The notes beneath the pieces were generated by a model, which worked only from the letters and a program-made list of their open reading frames with translations, was not told the DNA's origin and made no database searches. This document shows, piece after piece, positions 29,004 through 38,566 of a stretch of 64,000 nucleotides of DNA; the first letter of the stretch is position 1; each line of letters begins with the position of its first letter. The position numbers were made by a program, and so were the translations under genes. Source of the stretch: Psychrobacter maritimus (GTDB taxonomy: Bacteria; Pseudomonadota; Gammaproteobacteria; Pseudomonadales; Moraxellaceae); contig NZ_CAJHAJ010000002.1 of assembly GCF_904846345.1 (NCBI RefSeq), positions 310,001 to 374,000 on the forward strand, read 5' to 3'.

Positions 29004-30437
29004 TTATGTTGTAGTCACTTTTTTATAACGACTTACCCCTGCAACGACCGTCTCCTCAATCACTCTATCGTCACCGAGCATCATCAATACAAATAGTTGT
29101 TCTTCAAAATTTTTGGTCTGTGCCATACGTCGCTCAAGTAAAGGCGTCGATGCCATGTCTATTACCACGAAATCCGCTTCTTTATTAGGCATAAAGTTAC
29201 CAATTTTATCATCTAGCATTAACGACTGTGCATTGCCCAAAGTAATCTGATATAGCCCTTGATGAGCGGACAATTGATTGTTCTGTAGCTGCTGAACTTT
29301 ATAAGCCTCTGACAAGGTTGCTAACATCGATAAACTGGTTCCCGCCCCTACATCAGTAGCGATACTGACGCCGGTATAGCTTAATGTTTTAGGCAAATCA
29401 AATAATCCACTGCCTAAAAACAAATTAGACGTTGGACAATGTGCTATTTGCGTACCAGTTGCCCGTAGCCTCTCGTATTCTGGATTTTCAAGATAGATAC
29501 CATGTGCCAAAGTGGTGTATCGACCCAGCAGCCCCATATCCTCGTAGACATCTAGATAACCTTTATGCTTGGGGTAGAGCTTACGTACAAAAGCCACTTC
29601 ATCACGGTTTTCTGCCAGATGTGTTTGTAGATAAACAGTGTCGTAGCTGGCATATAGCTCGCCTGCCAATTGCAGCTGTTTTGGCGTTGAGGTAATCGCA
29701 AACCTTGGGGTAATAGCCACATGTTGGCGTCCACGACCATGCCAATTATCAATAATATCTTGCGTATCTCGAATGCTTTGCTCAGCAGGCACACATAGAT
29801 GCTCAGGCGCGTTTTGATCCATCAACACATTGCCCGTAATCATACGGGTATTAAGCCTCTGACTTTCAGTAAAAAAGGCTTCTGCGGATTGCGGATGGCT
29901 CGTAGAAAACACCATGGCGCTAGTCGTGCCATTGGCGAGTAACTGATTTAAGAAGAATTGCGCGGTATCATGGGCAACCTTTAGATCAGCAAAATTGGCT
30001 TCAGTGACAAAAGTATAATTATTGAGCCAGTCAAGGAGCTGCTCACCGTAAGCGGCAATCATATCTATTTGCGGATAGTGCACATGGGTATCGATGAAGC
30101 CCGGCATAATCAGCTTATCTCGATAATCATGAATCTTGACCGGTTCTTGATCATTAGTTTTAGCATAACTTGCTAACATTGCTTCGCTACTACCATAATC
30201 TATAATACAGCCTGTTACATCATCGACAACCAGCGCACCCTTAGCAATATACTCAGGATAGACGTTCACGCCTGCAATGACGGGTAGTAACGTGATGTTT
30301 TTATCAATGGTTGCTGTATTTGGGTGGTTATCAGTCGCTGAGCTGGATTTCTCAGTATGCGCACGTTCAGCCACTTGATTCAGATCATTTTCGGTAAGAT
30401 AGTGCAGGAGCTGCGCTTGATAAATATGTAGAGCCAT
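29004..30437 (-). CDS. guaD: Guanine deaminase
   Basis: Zinc amidohydrolase converting guanine to xanthine, the substrate of the xanthine dehydrogenase encoded upstream. The 477-residue product has the metal-binding FIDTHVHYPQ motif, the QTHLAENRDEV and LAHGIYLENPEY histidine motifs, and ATDVGAGTSLSML with the metal aspartate. ATG 30437 is chosen because GGGAGA lies seven bases upstream. Last gene of the purine cluster, 99 bases after xdhC. Confidence 0.95.
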   Translation of the reverse strand: MALHIYQAQLLHYLTENDLNQVAERAHTEKSSSATDNHPNTATIDKNITLLPVIAGVNVYPEYIAKGALVVDDVTGCIIDYGSSEAMLASYAKTNDQEPVKIHDYRDKLIMPGFIDTHVHYPQIDMIAAYGEQLLDWLNNYTFVTEANFADLKVAHDTAQFFLNQLLANGTTSAMVFSTSHPQSAEAFFTESQRLNTRMITGNVLMDQNAPEHLCVPAEQSIRDTQDIIDNWHGRGRQHVAITPRFAITSTPKQLQLAGELYASYDTVYLQTHLAENRDEVAFVRKLYPKHKGYLDVYEDMGLLGRYTTLAHGIYLENPEYERLRATGTQIAHCPTSNLFLGSGLFDLPKTLSYTGVSIATDVGAGTSLSMLATLSEAYKVQQLQNNQLSAHQGLYQITLGNAQSLMLDDKIGNFMPNKEADFVVIDMASTPLLERRMAQTKNFEEQLFVLMMLGDDRVIEETVVAGVSRYKKVTTT

Positions 30438-30536
30438 GGGTAAATCTCCCGTCACTTGGTCATACCGAACGTTTTAGTTAGAATCTAAATTAATGGTAAA
30501 GGTAGAAATCAGTATTGATGGTCTAGCACTTATAGA

Positions 30537-31664
30537 TTATTTTTGATGATAATGTTGCAAAATTTGCGCAGCGATAGACACGGCAACGGCCATAGGCTCT
30601 TTACCGCCAATTGGTAGTCCTATGGGCATGGTTAATTGGTCGACTATCTGCTTATCATAACCACGTTGCAGCAGACGACTTTTAAAACGTTCTGCTTTAG
30701 TTGCCGAGGCAATACAACCAATATAAGGCATCGAGACTTTTGAGCGACCATTATCTAAATTGTTATCTAAATCATCATTATCGAGACTAGTTGCTAAACC
30801 GTTTGCCTCTGAACTAGCATCTAACGCAGCACGTACTAACTCAAAGTCCAGACTATGATCATGGGTCATAACCAAAATAAAACGCTGCCCACTTTGTTTA
30901 AAGGGTTCAACAAACGGGCGAATGAAATCAACAGGATCATCATCAACATGCGGACGGATATGTACAGGAAGATTATAAAGCTTGGGCTGATTTGAGCTAG
31001 ACTGGGCTTCTAGTTCTTTAGATAAATCTTCTGTTTGGATAGATTTATTTGGTAAATTAGATTTATCTAATAAATAGCGCTCAAACATCTCTGCACGACT
31101 ATCTACCCAATCGACTTGGCAAGGCAGCTCCGAAAGTATCGTCATCAACGCTGCTGCCACATGCCCTGCTCCAAATACCAATATTGACATCGGCGGCGTC
31201 ACATTAAAACATTCAAACATAACGGTGACACTACCACCGCAGCACTGTGCCAGCTTTGCGCCTAGCGGATAATGCTTGGTATAAACTGTATCGCGTCTTA
31301 CTACTTTAGATGGCGTCGAATCACTGTCGTTATCTTTATCATTGTCATTGTCGGTATTTTTATTGACACTTTTGTCTCTTTTAGAAGCTTTGAGTATGGT
31401 TGTATCTATCTCACCATTTAGCAATTGCCGTGCTGTCCTGACGACATCATGCTCAAGACCGCCGCCACCAAGCGTATCGCAACAGTTATCATGGGTGATC
31501 ACCATTTTGGCCTGTAGCGCTCGGGGCGCAGAACCATTGACCGCAACGATAGTCGCTAACACATGCGCATACCCTTGCTGCTGATACTGGGCTAGGCCAT
31601 CATACCAACGTACTGGTATTGGCATAGGTGGCAATGATGAATTATTCACTGTGCGTCGGTTCAC
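30537..31664 (-). CDS. xdhC: Xanthine dehydrogenase accessory protein XdhC
   Basis: Binds and delivers sulfurated molybdenum cofactor to xanthine dehydrogenase. The N-terminal domain (ATIVAVNGSAPRALQAKM, LGGGGLEHDVV) and the C-terminal Rossmann domain (ILVFGAGHVAAALMTIL, VMTHDHSLDFELVRAAL, GLPIGGKEPMAVAVSIAAQIL) are present. At 375 residues it exceeds the usual 280-330 because of Asp/Asn/Lys/Ser-rich insertions at about residues 95-120, 210-235 and 300-315 made of short repeated words such as LDN. The start overlaps the end of xdhB by 23 bases, implying coupled translation. Confidence 0.94.
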   Translation of the reverse strand: MNRRTVNNSSLPPMPIPVRWYDGLAQYQQQGYAHVLATIVAVNGSAPRALQAKMVITHDNCCDTLGGGGLEHDVVRTARQLLNGEIDTTILKASKRDKSVNKNTDNDNDKDNDSDSTPSKVVRRDTVYTKHYPLGAKLAQCCGGSVTVMFECFNVTPPMSILVFGAGHVAAALMTILSELPCQVDWVDSRAEMFERYLLDKSNLPNKSIQTEDLSKELEAQSSSNQPKLYNLPVHIRPHVDDDPVDFIRPFVEPFKQSGQRFILVMTHDHSLDFELVRAALDASSEANGLATSLDNDDLDNNLDNGRSKVSMPYIGCIASATKAERFKSRLLQRGYDKQIVDQLTMPIGLPIGGKEPMAVAVSIAAQILQHYHQK

Positions 31665-34230
31665 TATGTGCAGGGCCTCTAGCCGTTGCTACGTTAGGAT
31701 GCTCTATCGCTTCTGGCTGCTCGTCGACTGTCTGACCCTCGACCTCTGGCGGCCTGATATCTTCGGCATGTGGCACGAGTTGTGGCTTAACTTTATCGTC
31801 GTCAATACCGCAGTTGTCCTCCTCATCTCTAGTCAAGCTATCAATCGCATCAAAGTTTACATTCGTGTCAATCTCCCACTTTTCGCCTTGCATGCGCATC
31901 ACCGCTTTTAATACTGCCTCTGGGGTTGCAGGCATCGTAAGATCAGGGTTCTTTTTATAATCACTTAAGCTTGCGACTGCATTATTGATAGCACACCAAA
32001 CGCTAGCTGCCAGCATAAAAGGTGGCTCGCCCACTGCTTTAGAATTATAAATGGTTTGCTCTTCATTTTTACGGTCGTACAGTTTAACTTTAAATTGTTT
32101 TGGCAAATCGTGTGACGTTGGAATCTTATAATTGGCAGGGCTATTAGATGCGAGCGTGCCCTTTTTATCCCAAGTAAGTTCCTCAGTTGTGAGCCAACCC
32201 ATGCCTTGCACAAAGCCGCCTTCAATCTGACCAATATCGATAGCAGGGTTAATCGACTGTCCTGCATCATGTAAGATGTCGCAGCGCAGCACTTGATACT
32301 CACCCGTTAACGTATCTATTTCAACTTCAGAACAGGCAGCGCCTAAGGCAAAGTAAAAGAAAGGTCGACCCCACGCTTTAGAGCGGTCGTAAAATATCTT
32401 TGGCGTTTTATAGTAGCCCGTAGAAGATAGACTAACGCGGTGCTGATACGCTAACTGCACCATTTCAGCAAAAGTAAAATCTTCCTTATCACCAATATAG
32501 ACATGATTACGCTCAAAGCGTATGTCTTCTTGCGCCACTTCAAAATACTCAGCGGCAAACTCGACGATACGTGCCTTGATGGTTAAACAAGCGTTTTGCG
32601 CGGCTTTACCGTTGATATCGGTTCCTGATGAAGCCGCAGTCGGTGAGGTATTGGGCACTTTATCGGTACGCGTTGCCGATACTTTTACGGTATCCAAATC
32701 CACATCAAACTCATTGGCAACGATTTGAGCAATTTTGACAAATAGCCCTTGCCCCATCTCTGTCCCACCATGATTAAGGTGGATACTGCCATCGGTATAA
32801 ATATGTACCAGAGCGCCTGCTTGATTGAGCGTCTGCACGGTAAACGAGATGCCAAACTTCACAGGTGTTAAGGCAATGCCCAGACGCTTATCGCTGCCTT
32901 CAGCTTTGGCTTGCTCATTGGCTTTTATCATCTGCTGGCGACGCTGCTCATAATCACAATCTTTTGCCAGTGTCTCCATAATCGTTGCCAAATCAAAATG
33001 CTCGATTGGCTGACCATAATGAGTACTTTGGCCATTTTGGTAGAGGTTCATCAAACGCACTTGCAGAGGGTCTTTGCCTAAAGTATAGGCGATATGATCC
33101 ATCATATATTCGGCAGTCATCAGACCTTGAGGCCCACCAAAACCTCGATAGGCAGTGTTCGATACCGTGTGCGTTTTGCAGCGATGTCCTGCTACGTGCG
33201 CGGCTGGATAATAATAAGCGTTGTCACAGTGGAACATCGCTCTATCGACGATAGCATCGGACAAGTCTGGTGCATAACCACACAAGCCAGCCAGCTGCAT
33301 ATCGACGCCAAGGATTTGCCCTGACTCGTCGACACCGACCTCATAACGGTTGGCAAATTCGTGGCGTTTACCGGTCACCACCATGTCATCTTGACGATCC
33401 AAGCGCATACTTACAGGTACATTGTGACGTTTGGCAACGATACCACAAAAGCATGCCCATGCAGCTGCTTGGGTTTCTTTGCCGCCAAAACCGCCGCCCA
33501 TTCTGCGCACGACCGTATTGACCGCATGAAAGGGCAAATCCGTCACCTCAGCGACCAGCTGTTGCACTTCACTCGGATGCTGCGATGAGGTATAAACTTC
33601 AAGCCCGCCATCATCACAAGGCACGACATAGGACACTTGGCCTTCAAGATAAAAATGCTCTTGACCTAGCATATGAATATGGCCTGCAATACGCATAGGC
33701 GCATTTGCAAGCGCTGCTTCGGTATCACCGCGCTGCATAAAGTGGCTTGGACGTACAAACTGTTCCTGCTCCAAAGCCTCGTCAATACTCAGTATCGCTG
33801 CTAATGGCTCATATTCTACAACTGCTTTAAGCACCGCCTTTTTTGCAGCACGGTGAGTGGTTGCCACGACCAAAAATAGCGTCTGACCTACGTATTCTGT
33901 GATCTCATCCACCATCAATGGCTCACCGTCAAACACTGCGCCGATATCCGTTTGAGCAGGTAAGTCTTTAAAACTTAAAACATCAATGACCCCATCAGCT
34001 GCTCTAACAGCACTGAGATCCATACTGGTTACCCGAGCATGAGCGTGACTGCTTTTACCAACTGCCAAATGCAAAGTGCCTCGCGGCTTTAGGATATCAT
34101 CCACATAGGTTGCCGTTCCCATGACGTGGCTTATCGCACTATCATGTTTGGCAGAAGTGCCGATTTTATTTTTAGGCGGACGTACGCGGCGAATACTGTA
34201 ACTGTCAAATAAGGATGATTGATGGCTCAT
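31642..34230 (-). CDS. xdhB: Xanthine dehydrogenase molybdopterin-binding subunit
   Basis: Large subunit holding the molybdenum site that oxidises hypoxanthine and xanthine. Seen: SHAHARVTSMD, the GGGFGGKETQ motif near residue 250, the AYRGFGGPQG motif, GGTEMGQGL, the QGMGWLTTEEL segment and the active-site glutamate in KAVGEPPFMLAASV. Length 862; about 65 residues after the normal end (MRMQGEKWEID) form an acidic, Pro/Glu-rich tail (EDNCGIDDDK and following). Its ATG overlaps the xdhA stop by four bases. Confidence 0.96.
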   Translation of the reverse strand: MSHQSSLFDSYSIRRVRPPKNKIGTSAKHDSAISHVMGTATYVDDILKPRGTLHLAVGKSSHAHARVTSMDLSAVRAADGVIDVLSFKDLPAQTDIGAVFDGEPLMVDEITEYVGQTLFLVVATTHRAAKKAVLKAVVEYEPLAAILSIDEALEQEQFVRPSHFMQRGDTEAALANAPMRIAGHIHMLGQEHFYLEGQVSYVVPCDDGGLEVYTSSQHPSEVQQLVAEVTDLPFHAVNTVVRRMGGGFGGKETQAAAWACFCGIVAKRHNVPVSMRLDRQDDMVVTGKRHEFANRYEVGVDESGQILGVDMQLAGLCGYAPDLSDAIVDRAMFHCDNAYYYPAAHVAGHRCKTHTVSNTAYRGFGGPQGLMTAEYMMDHIAYTLGKDPLQVRLMNLYQNGQSTHYGQPIEHFDLATIMETLAKDCDYEQRRQQMIKANEQAKAEGSDKRLGIALTPVKFGISFTVQTLNQAGALVHIYTDGSIHLNHGGTEMGQGLFVKIAQIVANEFDVDLDTVKVSATRTDKVPNTSPTAASSGTDINGKAAQNACLTIKARIVEFAAEYFEVAQEDIRFERNHVYIGDKEDFTFAEMVQLAYQHRVSLSSTGYYKTPKIFYDRSKAWGRPFFYFALGAACSEVEIDTLTGEYQVLRCDILHDAGQSINPAIDIGQIEGGFVQGMGWLTTEELTWDKKGTLASNSPANYKIPTSHDLPKQFKVKLYDRKNEEQTIYNSKAVGEPPFMLAASVWCAINNAVASLSDYKKNPDLTMPATPEAVLKAVMRMQGEKWEIDTNVNFDAIDSLTRDEEDNCGIDDDKVKPQLVPHAEDIRPPEVEGQTVDEQPEAIEHPNVATARGPAHSEPTHSE

Positions 34231-35990
34231 GATGATTCTCTCTCAGTTTGCGTCTCTTTTATCAGCTGCTTGCCACACTTAATTAGTAAACGTTGCACCA
34301 CATGCAAGCGATACTCACGGCTTGCTCTAACATCTGTTAATGGCGAGACATCCATCGGTAGCGCTTTTGCAGCCTTCTCAAAACTTGCAAGCTCAAGGGG
34401 TTGACCTAGGAGCGCTTGCTGGCAATTCTTGGCTAATAATGGTATTGCCGCCATACCGCCGAGACCGATTTTTGCATGGTCAATAGTCATTCCGTCTGCT
34501 GACAGATCGATTCTTACGGCAACCAAACAAGCAGAAATATCATCTTCATAACGCTTACTAATTTTATGAATAAATAAATGCTGATTAGCCTGCATCAGTG
34601 GCATATGAATAGCGACAATATAACTGCCTGCCAGTAGCTTGGTCTTTTTATAATCTATAAAAAATTCTGATAAGGGTATTATCTCGTCTATATAAGGCTT
34701 TTGATTATGTTCATTGTTTTCATCTTTAGCGTTTGCCTCTTCACCACCCATATCTCTATTATTGGGATTGCAATGACGCAAATGAATGCGCGCTTCTAAC
34801 GCCAGTAAAATTGGTGGCAAATCTCCAATTGGCGAGGCATTGGCAATATTACCGCCAAGCGTACCCATATTACGTATTTGCGGTGAAGCCGTTCTTGCGA
34901 ATAGTGCTGCAAATTCAGGATAGTTTTGCTCAAGTATCGGCAGCATTTGCTGATAGGTCATGCCAGCCCCAAACGTCAATTCCTGTACTTCTTCTTCATT
35001 ATCAGTGGAATTGTCTAACTCGGATAACAGCTTTGCATTAGCCTTTGAATCATGCTTTGAGCTAGACTTTGAATGAGAAAGTGACCATGTTTTTAGCTCA
35101 TCAATAGCGGACAGCTGAATAATCACTTCATGATCAACCAAGTGCTGCGTAATGCTTAATCCCAAGTCCGTACCACCTGCCCAAATAGTCGCTTGTGGAT
35201 ATACGGCCAATAACTGATTAAGCGCATCCACTGTTTTTGGAATGAATAACTGCCGCGACCCTTCAGCAAGAGCAGGCTCAATAGTTGAGGCTTTATTCGA
35301 GGTATCCAATGATGCAGTTTTAAGCAGCGCATCACTATTACTTGCCATCGCATCCGTCGCTAAGCTTATGGTTAAATCTTTTGCGACTGTTTTATCAGCC
35401 ACTCTTTGCTGACCAATCTTACCCATCGTTAGACCTGCTTCAATGATGGGTCGATAACCGGTACAGCGGCATAGATTCCCTGAAATTGCGGCGACAATAT
35501 CATCATAGCTTGGGTCATCGTAGCTTGATTCACCATTTGTGCTGCCCTGCTTGGCATTTTGCTGTTGTTGCATACGATTATTTTCATACAGATTCGCCAG
35601 AGACATGACAAAACCAGGCGTACAAAATCCACATTGCGAGCCATGGCAGTCAACCATCGCCTGCTGTGCAGGATGCAATAGGGCCCGTTCTGGATGATGT
35701 GCTGGATTGTCCGCCAGATAAGAAGCGGTCATTAAATGATGACCATCCATCAGCGACAATAGAGCAATACAAGAGTTAAAGGTATAAAAAGGCGTGCTGT
35801 CACTAGAATCGCTCATCACATGACTAGGCAAGCGTTGCGCCATAATCGTACATGCGCCGCAATCGCCACTACCACAGCCTTCTTTAGTATCAGTTTGATG
35901 TTCGTGCAAGCGTAGATACTCAAGTACCGTCGTATTCGGATTGAGGTGGCTTATCTCATGGTACTTTCCGTTCAGATAGAAACTAATCAT
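34227..35990 (-). CDS. xdhA: Xanthine dehydrogenase iron-sulfur / FAD subunit
   Basis: Small subunit that passes electrons from the molybdenum site through two 2Fe-2S clusters to FAD. Seen: first cluster cysteines in EGCGSGDCGACT (about residues 38-48), second cluster in QCGFCTPGFVM and LCRCTGYRPI, the FAD motif ATIWAGGTDLGLS and IRNMGTLGGNIANASPIGDLPP. Linkers are enlarged: a Gln/Asn-rich loop (about 135-150), a Ser/Thr/Ala segment (about 195-240), and a Ser/Lys stretch encoded by 12-bp repeats (about 305-325). First gene of xdhABC-guaD; a palindrome lies 53 bases upstream. Confidence 0.96.
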   Translation of the reverse strand: MISFYLNGKYHEISHLNPNTTVLEYLRLHEHQTDTKEGCGSGDCGACTIMAQRLPSHVMSDSSDSTPFYTFNSCIALLSLMDGHHLMTASYLADNPAHHPERALLHPAQQAMVDCHGSQCGFCTPGFVMSLANLYENNRMQQQQNAKQGSTNGESSYDDPSYDDIVAAISGNLCRCTGYRPIIEAGLTMGKIGQQRVADKTVAKDLTISLATDAMASNSDALLKTASLDTSNKASTIEPALAEGSRQLFIPKTVDALNQLLAVYPQATIWAGGTDLGLSITQHLVDHEVIIQLSAIDELKTWSLSHSKSSSKHDSKANAKLLSELDNSTDNEEEVQELTFGAGMTYQQMLPILEQNYPEFAALFARTASPQIRNMGTLGGNIANASPIGDLPPILLALEARIHLRHCNPNNRDMGGEEANAKDENNEHNQKPYIDEIIPLSEFFIDYKKTKLLAGSYIVAIHMPLMQANQHLFIHKISKRYEDDISACLVAVRIDLSADGMTIDHAKIGLGGMAAIPLLAKNCQQALLGQPLELASFEKAAKALPMDVSPLTDVRASREYRLHVVQRLLIKCGKQLIKETQTERESS

Positions 35991-36042
35991 AGCAATACTC
36001 GGCTAAAAAATTGGGCTTTGTGAAATTAAACAGTTTACATAG

Positions 36043-36060
36043 AGTGTTAATATAAACACT
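36043..36060. promoter_or_regulatory. Palindrome upstream of xdhA, possible operator
   Basis: AGTGTTAATATAAACACT has six-base arms AGTGTT/AACACT around an AT core, 53 bases before the xdhA start. The position suits a repressor or activator site; no factor is identified. Confidence 0.4.
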
Positions 36061-36147
36061 TGCTTGATGGCGCAAACCAATCAATTAATATGTAATAGCT
36101 ATCACACAATAATATTTACCAATCACACTTCTATTAAATATTTACTT

Positions 36148-37509
36148 TTATATATCAGCGTCTTGGGTATCTTCTGGTAAAAATAAACTCAATGCAATGG
36201 CAGTGATCGCTCCTATTGCGACAGGCGATATCAGCACGTTACGTATTGATTCAGGCAGTTGTGACAACACCTCAGGCACCATAGATACGCCGATACCGAT
36301 GCCTACAGAAGTAGCAATAATCAACATATCACGGCGGTCAAGCTTAGCGCTAGCCAATACTTTTATACCAGCTACCGCTACTGTCCCAAACATAACCAAT
36401 GTTGCGCCACCAAGTACTGGCTGCGGCATGGTTTGCAATATGGCGCCAAAGATAGGAAACAATCCAATGATAATCATAAGAGCCGCAATATAAATACCGA
36501 CATGACGGCTGGCGACGCCCGTAAGCGCAATGACGCCGTTATTTTGGCTAAAGGTGGTCGACGGCATGCTGTTTAAGGTGGCAGCAATCATAGAGTTGAC
36601 CCCATCTGCCAATACCCCGCCTTGAATTCTATTAAGATAGACAGGGCCTTTGACAGGTTCTTTTGATACTACCGCGTTGGCTGTGAGATCGCCCGTCGTT
36701 TCAAGGGCACTGACACAATACAGGATAGCTAATGGAATAAAAGCGGTGATATCAAACTGAAAACCAAATTTGAATGGGATAGGAATGGTAATAAAACCGA
36801 CATTGTTTAATGAAGAAAAGTCTAATCTGCCCATGAAAAAGGCAGCTAACATTCCTAAGATTAAGGCAATGACAATAGAGGAAAGTCTTAATAATGGGTT
36901 TTTTGAGCGGTTAAATACAATCACCGATACTAGCACAACCATACCTAAAAACAGATTTTGCAAACTGCCAAAATCTTCGGCGCCAAAACCGCCTGCAATA
37001 TCAGTCATGGCAACTTCAATCAGCGGAACACCGATGAGAATAATAATAGTGCCAGTGACCACAGGGGTAAATATTCTTTTTAATTTATGAATAAAGCGGC
37101 TAAGAACAATTTCAACGAAGGCGGCACAAAAACTAACCCCAAAAATAGTAGCCAAAATATCTTCTGGTGAACCACCCCGCCCTTTTACAATCAGTCCAGC
37201 AGCGATAATAGCGGTTAAAAAAGCAAAGCTAGTACCTTGCAAACTGAGCATGCCCGCGCCTATAGGGCCTATTTTTTTACATTGAATATAAGTGCCAATT
37301 CCAGAGGAGATGAGCGCGCAGCTGATTAGATAAGGAACGTAATCACCCAAACCCAAGGTTCCGGCGACAATCAAGGTAGGAGTGACAATAGCGACGATAC
37401 TAGCTAGCAGATGTTGTAAAGCGGCGAAACTTGCCGGCCAAAAGCTAGGCTTGTCATTGAGCTGATACATCAACTCGGCATTTTTTTGAGACTCTAAAGA
37501 TTGAGACAT
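36148..37509 (-). CDS. NCS2 family purine (uric acid/xanthine) permease
   Basis: Proton-coupled nucleobase importer of the NAT/NCS2 group in the inner membrane. The 453-residue product has about 12-14 hydrophobic segments and the QHLLASIVAIVTPTLIV start seen in XanQ and UacT-type carriers; SALETTGDLTAN carries the conserved Glu, and SMPSTTFSQNNGVIALTGVASR the second NCS2 signature. ATG 37509 has AAGGA seven bases upstream. It is 157 bases upstream of xdhA on the same strand, so a xanthine or urate substrate is likely. A perfect palindrome lies before its start. Confidence 0.93.
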   Translation of the reverse strand: MSQSLESQKNAELMYQLNDKPSFWPASFAALQHLLASIVAIVTPTLIVAGTLGLGDYVPYLISCALISSGIGTYIQCKKIGPIGAGMLSLQGTSFAFLTAIIAAGLIVKGRGGSPEDILATIFGVSFCAAFVEIVLSRFIHKLKRIFTPVVTGTIIILIGVPLIEVAMTDIAGGFGAEDFGSLQNLFLGMVVLVSVIVFNRSKNPLLRLSSIVIALILGMLAAFFMGRLDFSSLNNVGFITIPIPFKFGFQFDITAFIPLAILYCVSALETTGDLTANAVVSKEPVKGPVYLNRIQGGVLADGVNSMIAATLNSMPSTTFSQNNGVIALTGVASRHVGIYIAALMIIIGLFPIFGAILQTMPQPVLGGATLVMFGTVAVAGIKVLASAKLDRRDMLIIATSVGIGIGVSMVPEVLSQLPESIRNVLISPVAIGAITAIALSLFLPEDTQDADI

Positions 37510-37541
37510 TTTAATCATCCTTGATTAATATGACCTTAAAT

Positions 37542-37564
37542 CTATTAACAATCCTTGTTAATAG
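37542..37564. promoter_or_regulatory. Perfect 23-bp palindrome upstream of the purine permease
   Basis: CTATTAACAA tcc TTGTTAATAG, ten-base arms without mismatch, 33 bases before the start codon. It could be an operator or a leader hairpin. Two TTGGTCA words occur further upstream (near 37601 and 37635). Confidence 0.5.
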
Positions 37565-37749
37565 TTGTAGGCTGCTCTAGTTAAATTCCCCACCTTATTA
37601 TTGGTCACAATATCAATTAAAAAGATGACTATTTGGTCAGGTTTTATTTATAGTATCACCACTATTGTTTCCCTACAAGCTAAAAAACCATGGATTTAAA
37701 AGGTTTTTTAACGTCTAAGCAAAATAATAAATATCTTAAAAAAGACTAT

Positions 37750-37806
37750 AAAAAAAACGGTCAGTAATCATTTCCCAAAACGCTTGGAAAACAATTACTG
37801 ACCGTT
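37750..37806 (-). terminator. Intrinsic terminator downstream of the PutA C-terminal domain gene
   Basis: ACGGTCAGTAAT (37757) pairs with ATTACTGACCGT (to 37805); the A-run before it becomes a T-run on the minus strand. Confidence 0.8.
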
Positions 37807-37862
37807 ATGTGTGAGATTCTATTTTATCTACTAAAACCTCTAAACTTTTACCTATAAAAACT

Positions 37863-38555
37863 TTACTCTGTGCCAAGCTCCAACAAGCTAGCATTACCAC
37901 CAATCGCTGTGGTATTAATGGTTCTTACCCGTTCGGTGACAAAGCGATAGAGATAATCAGGCGTCAGCATCTCTGACAGTCCTTCCATGTCAGTGACAGC
38001 AATGACTTGCGTCAAAATGCCGTCAGTATTAGCAAGCTCTTGGCTAATCGTTTGGACTTCGCTTTGATTACCAGCGACAGCCACTTGCGCCAGACGATCA
38101 ATATATAACAGCGTCACGGTTTGCGAATCGTTCGCCACACTCAATACATCATCACTAATACCTGTCTCATACAGTATTTTTGCAGCCTCATTGCACATCT
38201 CATCTTGGCTTGGGCAATGTAGTATCACCTCGTTGCCAGTCAATAATGCGGCTATAAGCTGCCCAAGTACTGCCATTGCGCGCGCAGACTCACCACCGAT
38301 GACCATGGTTTTGCCACGAGCGGTCACGTATAAATCATTGGATTCACCCGTCGCGCCCGTCATACGCTGCACTTCATCTAAGCTTGGCGCAGCACTTAAT
38401 AAATGATTGAATAAACGCTTTGCTTTATTGACATCGCCAGTTAGCAAGGCCAACTTTGCAATGGCTGCTTGTAGATACGTTGCGCGATTGACCGCGCCAA
38501 GTAATCGCCAAGATTCACAAACTTGGGCATGATTCTTTTTAAATTCAGTCGCCAT
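37863..38555 (-). CDS. Separate PutA C-terminal (lid) domain protein
   Basis: This 230-residue protein corresponds to the C-terminal domain found fused in long PutA proteins. By recall, the aligned features are a helical linker (NRATYLQAAIAKLALL), TGATGESNDLYV (E. coli PutA has GPTGERN here), an ALDH-like Rossmann region (AVLGQLIAALLTGNEVILH), and the ending ERVRTINTTAIGGNASLLELG, equivalent to the conserved C-terminal motif INTAAAGGNASL of E. coli PutA. In that enzyme class the domain closes the substrate tunnel and is needed for aldehyde dehydrogenase activity. The gene starts 11 bases after the putA stop with AAGGAG correctly spaced, so it is a true coupled gene, not a frameshift. Confidence 0.85.
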   Translation of the reverse strand: MATEFKKNHAQVCESWRLLGAVNRATYLQAAIAKLALLTGDVNKAKRLFNHLLSAAPSLDEVQRMTGATGESNDLYVTARGKTMVIGGESARAMAVLGQLIAALLTGNEVILHCPSQDEMCNEAAKILYETGISDDVLSVANDSQTVTLLYIDRLAQVAVAGNQSEVQTISQELANTDGILTQVIAVTDMEGLSEMLTPDYLYRFVTERVRTINTTAIGGNASLLELGTE

Positions 38556-38566
38556 CTTGCTACTCC

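Noticed and set aside
37682..37709. AAAAAACC / GGTTTTTT hairpin as a terminator
   Set aside because: Only two G-C pairs in the stem, and a far better terminator for the same gene lies at 37750-37806.
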